Assembly: GCA_964635325.1 (NCBI GenBank)
Contig: CAZWOL010000030.1
Location: 1 to 35,766, forward strand
DNA: 35,766 bases
Direction of reading: 5' to 3'
DNA from: BOG-1112 sp964635325
Lineage (GTDB): Bacteria > Bdellovibrionota_B > Oligoflexia > Oligoflexales > Bog-1112
In this document: positions 16,203 through 24,088 of the stretch, piece after piece
Position numbering within the stretch: the stretch's first letter is position 1
Layout: each line of letters starts with the position of its first letter
Made by a program: the position numbers and the translations under genes
The notes under the pieces: model-generated
Told to the model about the DNA's origin: nothing
Database searches by the model: none
What the model saw: only the letters and a program-made list of their open reading frames with translations

Positions 16203-17486
16203 ATGTTTCGCTTTGTCCTCAAAGCATTGCTTCTATTCAGTTCGACAACTTATGCTCACTCGTTCACAGACAAACTTTCAGGTGCCATGACGTGGAAAGA
16301 TCCGACGCAGTGGCATGATCTGAGTACCGAGTCAAAGAATATTTTGAACCATGCTTTGGTTGATATTCCTGCAGTTATCGATGTGCATATGCATCTGGTC
16401 TGTCGTCAACCTGAGAATGGATGCTTTGTGCCACAGTCTTTATTCTCGTACCGGCATCCATTCATGTACTTTCAAACGCAGATGATGATGAGTGCACTCG
16501 GTGTCAAAGATCAGGAGCATCCTGACCTCCAAATTGTCGAACGCTTAGAATCGCTTCTCAAGAACTTTCCAAAGGTCCCCTATGTTGGAGGACTGCTAGC
16601 TTTTGCGGCAAGCTTTGATCCTACAAATAAAAACATCCTGTATGACAAAACAGGGTTGAGTGTGCCTAACAAATACATGCAAAGCATCGTTACTCAAAAC
16701 CCTCACAATTTATTTCCCGTGCATTCTTTGCATCCCTTTGAAAGCGACCTCAGTGCAAAATTTGCATCGTTTTTGAAGAACGGACGTCCGCTTCTCCTCA
16801 AGGTTCTTCCCAATTCTATGAACTTTGCACCCGATGATGAACGGACGTCGGAGTTTTTTGCACAACTTGCGCTGCACCGAGCTGTCTTGCTTACACATGT
16901 GGGTAGCGAGCATAGCGTCGAGGGTGGGGGTATTGACAATGCGCATGGCAATCCACTGCTCTATGAGAAATGGTTGCAACGCTTTCCTTCCTTACGGATC
17001 ATCTTTGCTCATGCCGGAATCGGTGGTCAAAGCATCGTAAATGCCAAGGGAGACCGAGAAGACAACTTCGATCTCGTGCTCAAGATGATGCGCAAGTACC
17101 CACAGCAAACCTATGCCGACCTCTCAGGCTTTGCAGTATCCCCTAACCGGGCCGCCTACCTACGTCGCCTGGTCCAGGCAGAGGACCTGCACCCGCGTCT
17201 GCTCTACGGGAGTGACTATCCGTTGGTGGCGATTAAACCTCTCATGGACATAGTTCTGTGGGATATGTATCTGCATGGTCTCTTGGGAGGATGGGAAGAC
17301 TTTAGGCGTAAGTCCAAGGCAATTTTGGAAATCTACGATTTTAACCCCCTTGCCGCTGCTTTTGTCGCTCTGCGAGGGATTGCGTATAATGGAAGAAGCT
17401 TGCCCGTGGAGGTCTTTTTTGGTAACGCACGGAAGCTAGTCGGAGATCCGTATTTCACCTCTCCGCTACCAGGGGGCACTTTATGA
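16203..17486 (+). CDS. Exported amidohydrolase-family metal-dependent hydrolase
   Basis: A 427-aa TIM-barrel hydrolase of the amidohydrolase 2 type. An N-terminal signal peptide (cleavage likely after TYAHS region, about residue 19) indicates export, unusual for this mostly cytoplasmic family. Metal ligands: His62 and His64 in VIDVHMHL, later His residues in LLTHVGSEH and IIFAHAGIGG, and the terminal Asp in LLYGSDYP. The set resembles the decarboxylase/lactonase subgroup. Substrate unknown. GGAAAGG precedes the ATG. Its stop overlaps the next gene (MarC-type) by 4 nt, indicating coupling. Lies 45 nt after purB. Confidence 0.82.
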   Translation: MFRFVLKALLLFSSTTYAHSFTDKLSGAMTWKDPTQWHDLSTESKNILNHALVDIPAVIDVHMHLVCRQPENGCFVPQSLFSYRHPFMYFQTQMMMSALGVKDQEHPDLQIVERLESLLKNFPKVPYVGGLLAFAASFDPTNKNILYDKTGLSVPNKYMQSIVTQNPHNLFPVHSLHPFESDLSAKFASFLKNGRPLLLKVLPNSMNFAPDDERTSEFFAQLALHRAVLLTHVGSEHSVEGGGIDNAHGNPLLYEKWLQRFPSLRIIFAHAGIGGQSIVNAKGDREDNFDLVLKMMRKYPQQTYADLSGFAVSPNRAAYLRRLVQAEDLHPRLLYGSDYPLVAIKPLMDIVLWDMYLHGLLGGWEDFRRKSKAILEIYDFNPLAAAFVALRGIAYNGRSLPVEVFFGNARKLVGDPYFTSPLPGGTL

Positions 17487-18139
17487 ATATTTTTATGCTG
17501 GCTCTAAGTGAGTTTGCGTCAACGTTCGCGGCAATTTTTGTCATTATCGACCCTTTTGCGGTCGTGCCAGTCTATTTGACGATCACAGAAAAACTTGCTC
17601 GTGAAGAGCAGTTGCAGGTCTGTCGCAAGGCAGGATGGATCTCTTCCTGCATTCTACTGGCGTTTACTTTTACCGGAACGACGATCTTCAATATCTTCGG
17701 CATCTCTTTGCCTGCTTTCCAGATAGCTGGTGGTATTTTGCTTCTGCTATTGGGGATTGCACAATTGAATGCAAATCGACGACGTGTCAAATACGAAGAG
17801 CAAATGGAGTCGATGGAGAAAGAAGACGTATCGATATTTCCACTTGCTATGCCTTTGATTGCAGGACCTGGAGCTATTTCAACGGTGGTTCTGCTTTCAA
17901 GTCAGGCCAAACATTTCCATGAATACATTGTGCTTGGTTTTGCAGTTGGAGCTGCCGTCTTCAGTTGCTACTGTATCTTGCGACTTGCTCCTCGTATATT
18001 TCGCTTTCTCGGTACTACAGGTTTGAATTTGCTGACACGTATTATGGGTATATTGCTGACTGCAATTGCAGTGCAGTTTATTATCAACGGTCTAACAGAA
18101 GTCGTTAGCAAAATTCTGCATGCATCACCGGTCAAGTGA
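17483..18139 (+). CDS. MarC/YhgN-family integral membrane protein
   Basis: A 218-aa inner-membrane protein with six predicted helices. Family motifs include FVIIDPFAVVPVYLTIT near the start, GGILLLLLGIAQL, and PLAMPLIAGPGAIST in the fourth helix region. Despite the historical name, MarC proteins have no established role in multidrug resistance; transport of small molecules is suspected. Start codon overlaps the upstream hydrolase stop (ATGA). The pairing with an exported hydrolase may mean the membrane protein handles its product, which is speculation. Confidence 0.9.
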   Translation: MNIFMLALSEFASTFAAIFVIIDPFAVVPVYLTITEKLAREEQLQVCRKAGWISSCILLAFTFTGTTIFNIFGISLPAFQIAGGILLLLLGIAQLNANRRRVKYEEQMESMEKEDVSIFPLAMPLIAGPGAISTVVLLSSQAKHFHEYIVLGFAVGAAVFSCYCILRLAPRIFRFLGTTGLNLLTRIMGILLTAIAVQFIINGLTEVVSKILHASPVK

Positions 18140-18183
18140 TGTATCAAACCCCTCGAACATAGCTGAGAGCTAGCCATTTACTT

Positions 18184-19503
18184 ATGCAAAAATCAAAAAA
18201 CATCCTCCATACAACCAGTGCTCTTCTAAGTTTTTTTCTTTTTGCTGGAGTTGCTGTTCAGGCTATCGGCTACTATAGTCTTTTAGTTATTTTTCCTTGC
18301 ATCTATTTTTGGCGTATACGTTTAGCTTCTGTCTTTTACGAACGTATGCGTTCTCTCGGTCTTGGTCTTTTCACTCTCTGGGCTATATTTCCTATCAGTA
18401 GCCTTTACAATTATTTCTATGACACATCTGTACCGATTGCATGGTCGCTGCTTCTCAAAAGTCATCTGAGCTCGTGCGTCGGAATCACAGGTCTTGTCCT
18501 CTACTTGTACTCTTTTAAAGATCGTTGGTGGAGTGTTGGAGTCAAAGCTCCTCCGCAAAATTTGAATCTCTTCAAACCCTTTTTGCAAGGGCTAGTCATC
18601 GCCTGTGTTTTTGAATGCATTTATGTTTTTTGCGAACAAACACTTGGTACTAATTTCCTCGGTAATGTCTTTGGTGAAAACCGACGCATGGTCGGAGGGC
18701 TCTTTAGGGCGCCAGGCTTTTACAGTCATCCCCTTAGCCTTGCAGCTGTGGGTCTTGCATACTTTGCGTTCACGACGACGCTTGCTGTACAAAAACTTTC
18801 GGTACTCCGCTGGTGGCAGCATGCTCTTCTTATTTTGGTGTCAACGTATTTAGTCTTTGCGAGTGGTGGGCGGGCAGCTCTTGTGCTTGTGATGTTTTTT
18901 GCTTTGCTTGCTTTTTTTTCAGTGTGCTTTCGTATTTTGCGTAAGGGTGCTCTACTTTCGACTAAGCAGCGTTTTATTTTTTACTGTGTGCCACCGCTGG
19001 TTTTAATCGTCTCATGGTGCTTTTTCAGAGCCTCTGGTCTAGAGGGACGCTTTGCAAATTTGGCAACAAGCTATCGCGATAGTCCGGAGTTCGAACGTTT
19101 GATCTTCTGGCGTGTTCACTGGCAGATCTTTTGGGATCATCCGTGGATGGGTCAAGGTATTGCTTTGCTGGATGCTTTCCAGCGCGAACGCTACTATGCT
19201 GTGCTTGGCTTTGCCTCGCTTGCGCGCAAATATCCTGCGCACAATATTATTCTAGAAACTCTGAGCAATGTCGGTCTGCTGGGATCTGTGGTGATCTTGC
19301 GTGCGGTGGCCTGGATTTGGAAGGCTCTCAGGACTCTTCGACCATCTTTGTGGATCTACCTACGTGCGGTGTTAGCAGCTGTTTTTTTGAATGTTTTGAA
19401 CGGTCTTACACAAAATGTTTTCTTCGACGCCAGTGTCGTATACATTTACCTATCTTTTTTTCTACTGCTGCTTTGGAGCGACACGGATGAGCCCGAACGA
19501 TAA
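18184..19503 (+). CDS. O-antigen ligase/Wzy-like membrane protein
   Basis: A 439-aa polytopic protein of the Wzy_C/O-antigen ligase family with about 10-12 helices. ASGGRAALVLVMF (about 226-238) and the large periplasmic loop with RLIFWRVHWQIFWDHPWMGQG (split by the helix boundary) and PAHNIILETLSNVGLLG (about 351-367) match the conserved WaaL/Wzy periplasmic loop and its functional Arg/His. It may ligate or polymerise surface glycans. No other glycan genes are nearby. The 3' end overlaps exonuclease III by 17 nt. Confidence 0.82.
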   Translation: MQKSKNILHTTSALLSFFLFAGVAVQAIGYYSLLVIFPCIYFWRIRLASVFYERMRSLGLGLFTLWAIFPISSLYNYFYDTSVPIAWSLLLKSHLSSCVGITGLVLYLYSFKDRWWSVGVKAPPQNLNLFKPFLQGLVIACVFECIYVFCEQTLGTNFLGNVFGENRRMVGGLFRAPGFYSHPLSLAAVGLAYFAFTTTLAVQKLSVLRWWQHALLILVSTYLVFASGGRAALVLVMFFALLAFFSVCFRILRKGALLSTKQRFIFYCVPPLVLIVSWCFFRASGLEGRFANLATSYRDSPEFERLIFWRVHWQIFWDHPWMGQGIALLDAFQRERYYAVLGFASLARKYPAHNIILETLSNVGLLGSVVILRAVAWIWKALRTLRPSLWIYLRAVLAAVFLNVLNGLTQNVFFDASVVYIYLSFFLLLLWSDTDEPER

Positions 19504-20287
19504 AGTTACTATGATCTCTTGGAACGTCAATGGTATGCGTTCCATTCTCAAAAAAAACTTCTACGATTTTATAAAGCAATACAACCCCGACATACTCTGC
19601 TTGCAAGAAACCCGCATGGGTTCGGAAGAAGTACCCGTCGATTTACCTGAGCACAAACACTACTGGAACGGTGCTGTGCGTCTTGGTTACTCTGGTACTG
19701 CAATTTTTACGCGTTATGAACCAAAGTCTGTACGCAGGGGTATCGATAGAATTCAACACGACCAGGAAGGTCGAGTGCTGACGTTGGAGTTTGAGCGCTT
19801 CTATTTGGTGAATGTCTACACCCCCAATTCCAAACCGGAGTTGCAACGCTTGGACTACCGAGTCAATAGTTGGGAGGTCGACTTCCTTGCATACTTGAAA
19901 GACCTTGAAAAAGACAAACCCGTAATCTGCTGTGGAGACTTTAACGTAGCACACAAAGCGATTGATCTTGCGCGTCCTAAGGACAATCTGCGCAGTCCGG
20001 GTTTTACGGAAGAAGAACGTGGACGCTTTGATAAACTTGTCGAAGCAGGTTTTCTCGACAGCTTCCGAGAGTTCAACCAAGAGGGTAGCAACTACACGTG
20101 GTGGAGTTACCGTACACGTGCACGCGAACGCAATATTGGTTGGAGAATTGACTACTTCGTATTATCTCAGGCTCTGCGTTCCTACTTAGTGGATGCAAAG
20201 ATCCTGAACGACATCGTCGGCTCCGATCACTGTCCTGTTAGCGCAAGCTTTGATGTTTCTTTATTTGCAAACGATCCGTCATCCTGA
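19487..20287 (+). CDS. xthA: Exodeoxyribonuclease III (AP endonuclease)
   Basis: Mg-dependent AP endonuclease and 3'-5' exonuclease of base excision repair. Motifs in order: ISWNVNGMRS, DILCLQETRM (metal-binding Glu), GDFNVAHKAIDL, TWWSYR, NIGWRIDYFVLS and GSDHCPV with the catalytic His. The open frame extends to 19415, but the ATG at 19487 gives the expected short N-terminus (266 aa) and overlaps the upstream gene by 17 nt. The last residues and the stop codon (TGA, 20285-20287) are inside a hairpin repeat, so repeat insertion probably reset the C-terminus. Confidence 0.95.
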   Translation: MSPNDKVTMISWNVNGMRSILKKNFYDFIKQYNPDILCLQETRMGSEEVPVDLPEHKHYWNGAVRLGYSGTAIFTRYEPKSVRRGIDRIQHDQEGRVLTLEFERFYLVNVYTPNSKPELQRLDYRVNSWEVDFLAYLKDLEKDKPVICCGDFNVAHKAIDLARPKDNLRSPGFTEEERGRFDKLVEAGFLDSFREFNQEGSNYTWWSYRTRARERNIGWRIDYFVLSQALRSYLVDAKILNDIVGSDHCPVSASFDVSLFANDPSS

Positions 20288-20326
20288 GTGGAACGAAGTG
20301 GAGCCGAAGGATCGCCTGCTTAGTCA
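20278..20326 (+). repeat. Interspersed hairpin repeat, copy 3 (compensatory variant)
   Basis: Arms read ATCCT and AGGAT instead of ATCCC and GGGAT, a paired C-to-T and G-to-A change that preserves the stem. Flanks GTC on the left and CGCCTGCTTAGTCA on the right match the 26631 copy. It provides the stop codon of exonuclease III and fills the convergent gap before the GTP cyclohydrolase-like gene. Confidence 0.75.
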
Positions 20327-20379
20327 GGTGCTTTTGCAGCGAAGGTGACGACTTCGAAAACTATGATGGCTCCGAAAAC

Positions 20380-22773
20380 TTAATGCGCTGGTGCTTCGAG
20401 GTGCCAGTTGTACATGAAGTTCTGACGCTCCTTACCAGCCCAGCTCACCTGGTCGATATTCATAGATTCGATCCAACGCAACACAAAATGATTAAAGATC
20501 ATCTCGTATTCGAGGATGCTTAAATCCTCAGGTAACTGTGAGTCCAACTCCCAAAATGGATAACGCTCACCGAGCATCATTTTGATGCGTGGAAACATCA
20601 GACGGTCAGATGCTGAGTTGCTGATGAGAACAAAATGTGTCGTTCGTCCACGTGAGTATTGGTATTCGACATTTTGGAACACGCCATGCGAAAATTCCAT
20701 TGTATCGACAAGACGTACAGAATGGATGAACGCACCCTCTTCGAGTTTGCTCACGATATTTTTGAAGAAGGTGTGCAGCGGATAGCTCACCAGTATGACA
20801 ACCTGAGGATCGACTTTTAGGCTGTCGAAGAAAGCATCGGGAGGCATGCGTCGTGCGCTGTGGCTCAAACATGTGTATATGAATTTTTCATCGGCTAAGG
20901 ATGTCTGAGGACTTGGATGAAGAAGCTTATAGATGAAGTAGTACCCAACTAGAGGACCAACTGTGCGGATGAGTGTTGTGTATTCGTCTTCCATCGGAAA
21001 CTGACAGAGTGTACATCCGTTGTTTGCAAGTTCCTTGAGTACTGCTACTTTTTTGAGGTCACTGTTTTGCAAAGTCACAGACGTCAGTAAAATGATATCC
21101 TGAAACTTCCATGCCTCTAGAGCTCCCCACACATTGGGAGAAAGTCCCTGACTGATGAGAATCAATACCGACCCATCTTTGGAGGATTCTCCAAATGCTG
21201 TGATTGGTAAAAATCTAATATTTATGTCGGGATGGTAGCGTTGCATCAGATGCATAAAATATCGAGCGTGTGCTTCCGAACCACCGATGCCCGAAATAAT
21301 GTAGTCTCGTTCTGCTTCAAACTTAACGCTTGGTACCGGAAGATTCAAAAGATAGTACGGTGCATCTTGGATGCGTCGTGAGATCAGTTCGTGGCCTTTT
21401 TTCTGATCTTTTTGAGTCAACTGAATCCATTCCAATACATCGAGGCCTTGCTTATCCAAAGCTTTTTTCAAGTAGACCCGTGAGGATCCGCTGTAGAGTA
21501 TTTTTAAACTCTTCTGTGGTAGATGCGAATCGAGTAGCATTGCTACTGCGGAATAATCCCGACTATCGATTGGAATTCCAGTTTTCAAAATATTCTGTGT
21601 TTGATTCAGTACGTAATTGCCCAGACCTGCACCGCGTCCATCATGATAAAGCAGAGCAATGATACCGCTTTGGTTCTTGATGATCTCCGATAGAGAGCGC
21701 TTGTATTTTTCGCGATAGATTTTTGAGTTGAGTGGAAAGCGATTGAACAAGGATTCACTGTGGATGCGTACCAAGGGTATCTTGTTTTCCAAATCCCCAT
21801 AGGTCAGAACTATATAGTCACAGTGTGAGGCTAGGTCATAGTACATGTTGACCTTGAACCAATAAGGCTGTACGGGGACCTTATCCAAATCTTCATCGCT
21901 GATGCTGACGAGGTAGCTACCCTGATTCAATGAGCAGATTGTTTCAAAAGCAATGCCTTTGCTTTGAAAGTTAGCAAGATCCTCGCTGGAAAATTCCATC
22001 TGATTATCCACTGGCTTTATAGGAATATAGTAACTGGCACAGTGAATAAATCGTGAGTACTGCGGTAGGCAGTAGGGTTCGAAGGGCTTGACCTTTTCGA
22101 ATGGAATCTTATATCGCGAAATTTTTGTTTTCGTCTTGAAGAGTAGGTGGCCCATTTTTTCTTTGGAAACCAAATAAGATTGGTTGAACGGACTGGGGGC
22201 TGTTTCGATGGACTCTACACGACTTACTTTGAGGCCGATCTGTTGCATGCCTCGAATTTTGTCGGGGTTGTTTGTTAGTAGTACAAATGTAGAATTGGCA
22301 ATGCCCAACATGTGAGCGACTTCCCAGATATTACGATAGTCGCGATAATCGGCTTTCATCCCTAGTGTCTGATACGCATCAAAGGTTGTGATGTGATCGT
22401 CGTGATATTGCACGAGCATGCAGGCTCGTGACTTGCCCACATATCCGCAACCGCGACCTTCCTGGATCAAATAGAATAAAATACCATTTCCACTCTTTGC
22501 GATCGTCTCTATAGCTCCTTCGAGCTGATGCACGCAGTCGCAATCCATGCTGCGTAGCGTCTCAGATGTAACGCAACTTGAGTGCACACGCGTGAAGAGC
22601 TCTGGAGCACTCAAGTCTCCATAAGCTAAAGCCAGTATGTAGCCCTTATGAATGAGATTCTGGTAGGTATGGCAGACAAAGGGGCCATGGCGTGTATCCA
22701 TGTTAACGCTGCCGATGTAGACGGTCGTTCCAAAAATTTTTGTAGTCTGCGGTCGATTTGTGTCAAGATCCAC
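20380..22773 (-). CDS. GTP cyclohydrolase II - degenerate GTP cyclohydrolase II - SIS-like fusion protein
   Basis: A 797-aa protein of unusual build. Residues about 15-215 are a RibA-type GTP cyclohydrolase II: RVHSSCVTSETLRSMDCDC holds the three zinc cysteines (67, 78, 80), then IQEGRGCGYVGK, ADYRDY with the catalytic Arg, and LLTNNPDKI. Residues about 300-450 repeat the fold: RIHSESLF, HDGRGAGLGN, DSRDY, but the zinc cysteines are absent, so this half is probably non-catalytic. Residues about 490-615 look like a SIS sugar-phosphate domain (SGIGGSEAHARYF, ISQGLSP, a Glu-containing TVGPLVGYYF segment), with a second SIS-like half to the end. No ribB-type domain and no riboflavin genes are nearby, so a modified pterin, deazapurine or pyrimidine product is possible. 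GTG start with AAGGAG upstream. Downstream of a TIGR02147-like regulator on the same strand. Confidence 0.8.
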   Translation of the reverse strand: MDLDTNRPQTTKIFGTTVYIGSVNMDTRHGPFVCHTYQNLIHKGYILALAYGDLSAPELFTRVHSSCVTSETLRSMDCDCVHQLEGAIETIAKSGNGILFYLIQEGRGCGYVGKSRACMLVQYHDDHITTFDAYQTLGMKADYRDYRNIWEVAHMLGIANSTFVLLTNNPDKIRGMQQIGLKVSRVESIETAPSPFNQSYLVSKEKMGHLLFKTKTKISRYKIPFEKVKPFEPYCLPQYSRFIHCASYYIPIKPVDNQMEFSSEDLANFQSKGIAFETICSLNQGSYLVSISDEDLDKVPVQPYWFKVNMYYDLASHCDYIVLTYGDLENKIPLVRIHSESLFNRFPLNSKIYREKYKRSLSEIIKNQSGIIALLYHDGRGAGLGNYVLNQTQNILKTGIPIDSRDYSAVAMLLDSHLPQKSLKILYSGSSRVYLKKALDKQGLDVLEWIQLTQKDQKKGHELISRRIQDAPYYLLNLPVPSVKFEAERDYIISGIGGSEAHARYFMHLMQRYHPDINIRFLPITAFGESSKDGSVLILISQGLSPNVWGALEAWKFQDIILLTSVTLQNSDLKKVAVLKELANNGCTLCQFPMEDEYTTLIRTVGPLVGYYFIYKLLHPSPQTSLADEKFIYTCLSHSARRMPPDAFFDSLKVDPQVVILVSYPLHTFFKNIVSKLEEGAFIHSVRLVDTMEFSHGVFQNVEYQYSRGRTTHFVLISNSASDRLMFPRIKMMLGERYPFWELDSQLPEDLSILEYEMIFNHFVLRWIESMNIDQVSWAGKERQNFMYNWHLEAPAH

Positions 22774-22919
22774 GTGAACTCCTTGGGGCGTAGTGAAGAT
22801 AGTCTTTCTGCTGCGTCTTGACTTGCTGCTGTGCGTATCAAATTTTGTGATGAACGAGTTTCAGGTGTATAACCTACTCACACCATCACGCTTTGCAACT
22901 GAGTCCGAGTCAACACGCT

Positions 22920-23711
22920 CTAGGCAGATTCGCTGTCGTTTTCATCTATGTCGCAAAGCCTGTCCATGCAGGCAAAACTGAAGAAGGGAATATCTCCGAG
23001 GCTGTTTTTGTCGGAAATAATATTTTGAATTTCTTGGTTGAGCTTGGCGTGTGCGTTATAGATCCGTTTTACAGCGGCTTCTGTTAGCCCTTCGGAATAG
23101 ACATGAATAAAATTCTTTTGTTGGTAGCAGTGGTCGGGGCTGTAATATTTCAAGTAGTCTGGGATGCGTTGGCGTACGACTTCTGTTGCAAGCGTAAACT
23201 CGTTTCCTTCTTTTAAGCGGATACGATTCTTTACTTCAACAACGATGCCCTCGTTCAGAAGCTTTTTGAGTGCTTGCTCCCCTCTATGACCGAGAATTTT
23301 ACTCACGTACTCGCGTTTGGTACCGCGCGCATATGTTGCTAGCACCAATACGAAATAATTGTAGGTGTCGTATAAGTCGACAGGAGCCATCTTAAGAGAG
23401 ATTTGCTTAGATGCGTAGTAATCGAGCTCAAAGATTTTTCCACAAGCCTCTTTGAGCTCGGTGCTAGCTCCATCGATCACTTCTTTGATCGATGCGCGAC
23501 CGCTTATGAATTGGGAGAGAATAAGAACCTGACTGATATCCAGCGTGGGAGCCATATCAGTATCATCGATAATTTTGTTAAGAAAGTAGCGGTTACAACC
23601 TGAGTTTTTCGCAATTGCGCGCAGCGATAAATGGGGTCTCTCTTTCCGGTAGTTCAGAAGAGTTTCCCGTAGGTTCGCCTTAAGGGCTTTCATGTTTATC
23701 GCAGACTTCAT
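22920..23711 (-). CDS. TIGR02147-like transcriptional regulator
   Basis: A 263-aa protein with an N-terminal helix-turn-helix (LSLRAIAKNSGCNRYFLNKIID, about 28-49, read here in two overlapping parts) and a longer C-terminal region with KILGHRGEQALKKLLNEGIV (winged-helix-like) typical of the TIGR02147/DUF4423 group. That group is abundant in Bdellovibrionota and Fibrobacterota and mostly uncharacterised. ATG at 23711, alternative ATG six codons later; neither has a clear Shine-Dalgarno, so translation may be coupled to the small peptide 59 nt upstream. It precedes the GTP cyclohydrolase fusion gene by 146 nt and is its likely local regulator (inference). Confidence 0.75.
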   Translation of the reverse strand: MKSAINMKALKANLRETLLNYRKERPHLSLRAIAKNSGCNRYFLNKIIDDTDMAPTLDISQVLILSQFISGRASIKEVIDGASTELKEACGKIFELDYYASKQISLKMAPVDLYDTYNYFVLVLATYARGTKREYVSKILGHRGEQALKKLLNEGIVVEVKNRIRLKEGNEFTLATEVVRQRIPDYLKYYSPDHCYQQKNFIHVYSEGLTEAAVKRIYNAHAKLNQEIQNIISDKNSLGDIPFFSFACMDRLCDIDENDSESA

Positions 23712-23770
23712 AAACCAACATCAGTCAGTATTAAACACGTAAATCGAAAACAAACTCAGTGCCAAGAGGC

Positions 23771-23926
23771 CTATCGACGATTCGAGCCTCTCGTATCGTT
23801 TTTATCTTTAAAGGCACCGTGACCGGTACCATGAAACTCACCGCTAACATTTGTTTTTGGTTCTGGAGGAGAACTAACAACTACAGCAGCAATATAAAAT
23901 GCTAAGAGACTTACTATTCTTTTCAT
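23771..23926 (-). CDS. Small exported peptide, 51 aa (hypothetical)
   Basis: Short open frame starting at ATG 23926 with AAAGGA eight bases upstream. The N-terminus MKRIVSLLAFYIAAVVVSS is a compact signal-peptide-like helix with two basic residues; the remaining 32 residues are hydrophilic, with HGTGHGAFKDKND and a basic end. No lipobox Cys. It is 59 nt upstream of the TIGR02147-like regulator on the same strand. Nested inverted repeats precede it. No homologue recognised. A processed signal or envelope peptide is possible; coding is supported by the ribosome binding site and composition only. Confidence 0.55.
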   Translation of the reverse strand: MKRIVSLLAFYIAAVVVSSPPEPKTNVSGEFHGTGHGAFKDKNDTRGSNRR

Positions 23927-23972
23927 TAGACAATCCTTTGCCATAACTAAATTGTCGAGCTAGGATTTACTT

Positions 23973-24009
23973 CAGTAACTTATTTGCAACACTGCAAAGG
24001 AGTTACTGT
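23973..24009. promoter_or_regulatory. Nested inverted repeat upstream of the small peptide gene
   Basis: CAGTAACT (23973-23980) pairs with AGTTACTG (24002-24009), and inside it TTTGCA (23983-23988) pairs with TGCAAA (23993-23998) around an ACAC loop: 14 base pairs with a 2/3-nt internal loop. No T-run on either strand. It is 46 nt before the peptide ATG, so it is either a leader RNA structure or a double operator. Confidence 0.55.
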
Positions 24010-24022
24010 GAATATTTCCCAG

Positions 24023-24070
24023 ACCTCTACGGTTTTAGGCCTTCTATGCCATTGACTCGAATAGAGGTCA
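24023..24070. promoter_or_regulatory. Inverted repeat between trpS and the small peptide gene
   Basis: GACCTCTA (24023-24030) and TAGAGGTC (24063-24070) are perfect 8-bp arms separated by 32 nt. It begins 18 nt past the trpS stop. Lack of a T-run argues against a simple terminator; it may be a second regulator site for the peptide cluster. Confidence 0.4.
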
Positions 24071-24088
24071 CTTAACAAAGAACCAAGT

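Noticed and set aside
20380..22773. Naming the fusion gene ribA and assigning it to riboflavin synthesis
   Set aside because: Only the first domain matches RibA; the extra domains and lack of riboflavin neighbours make the pathway uncertain.
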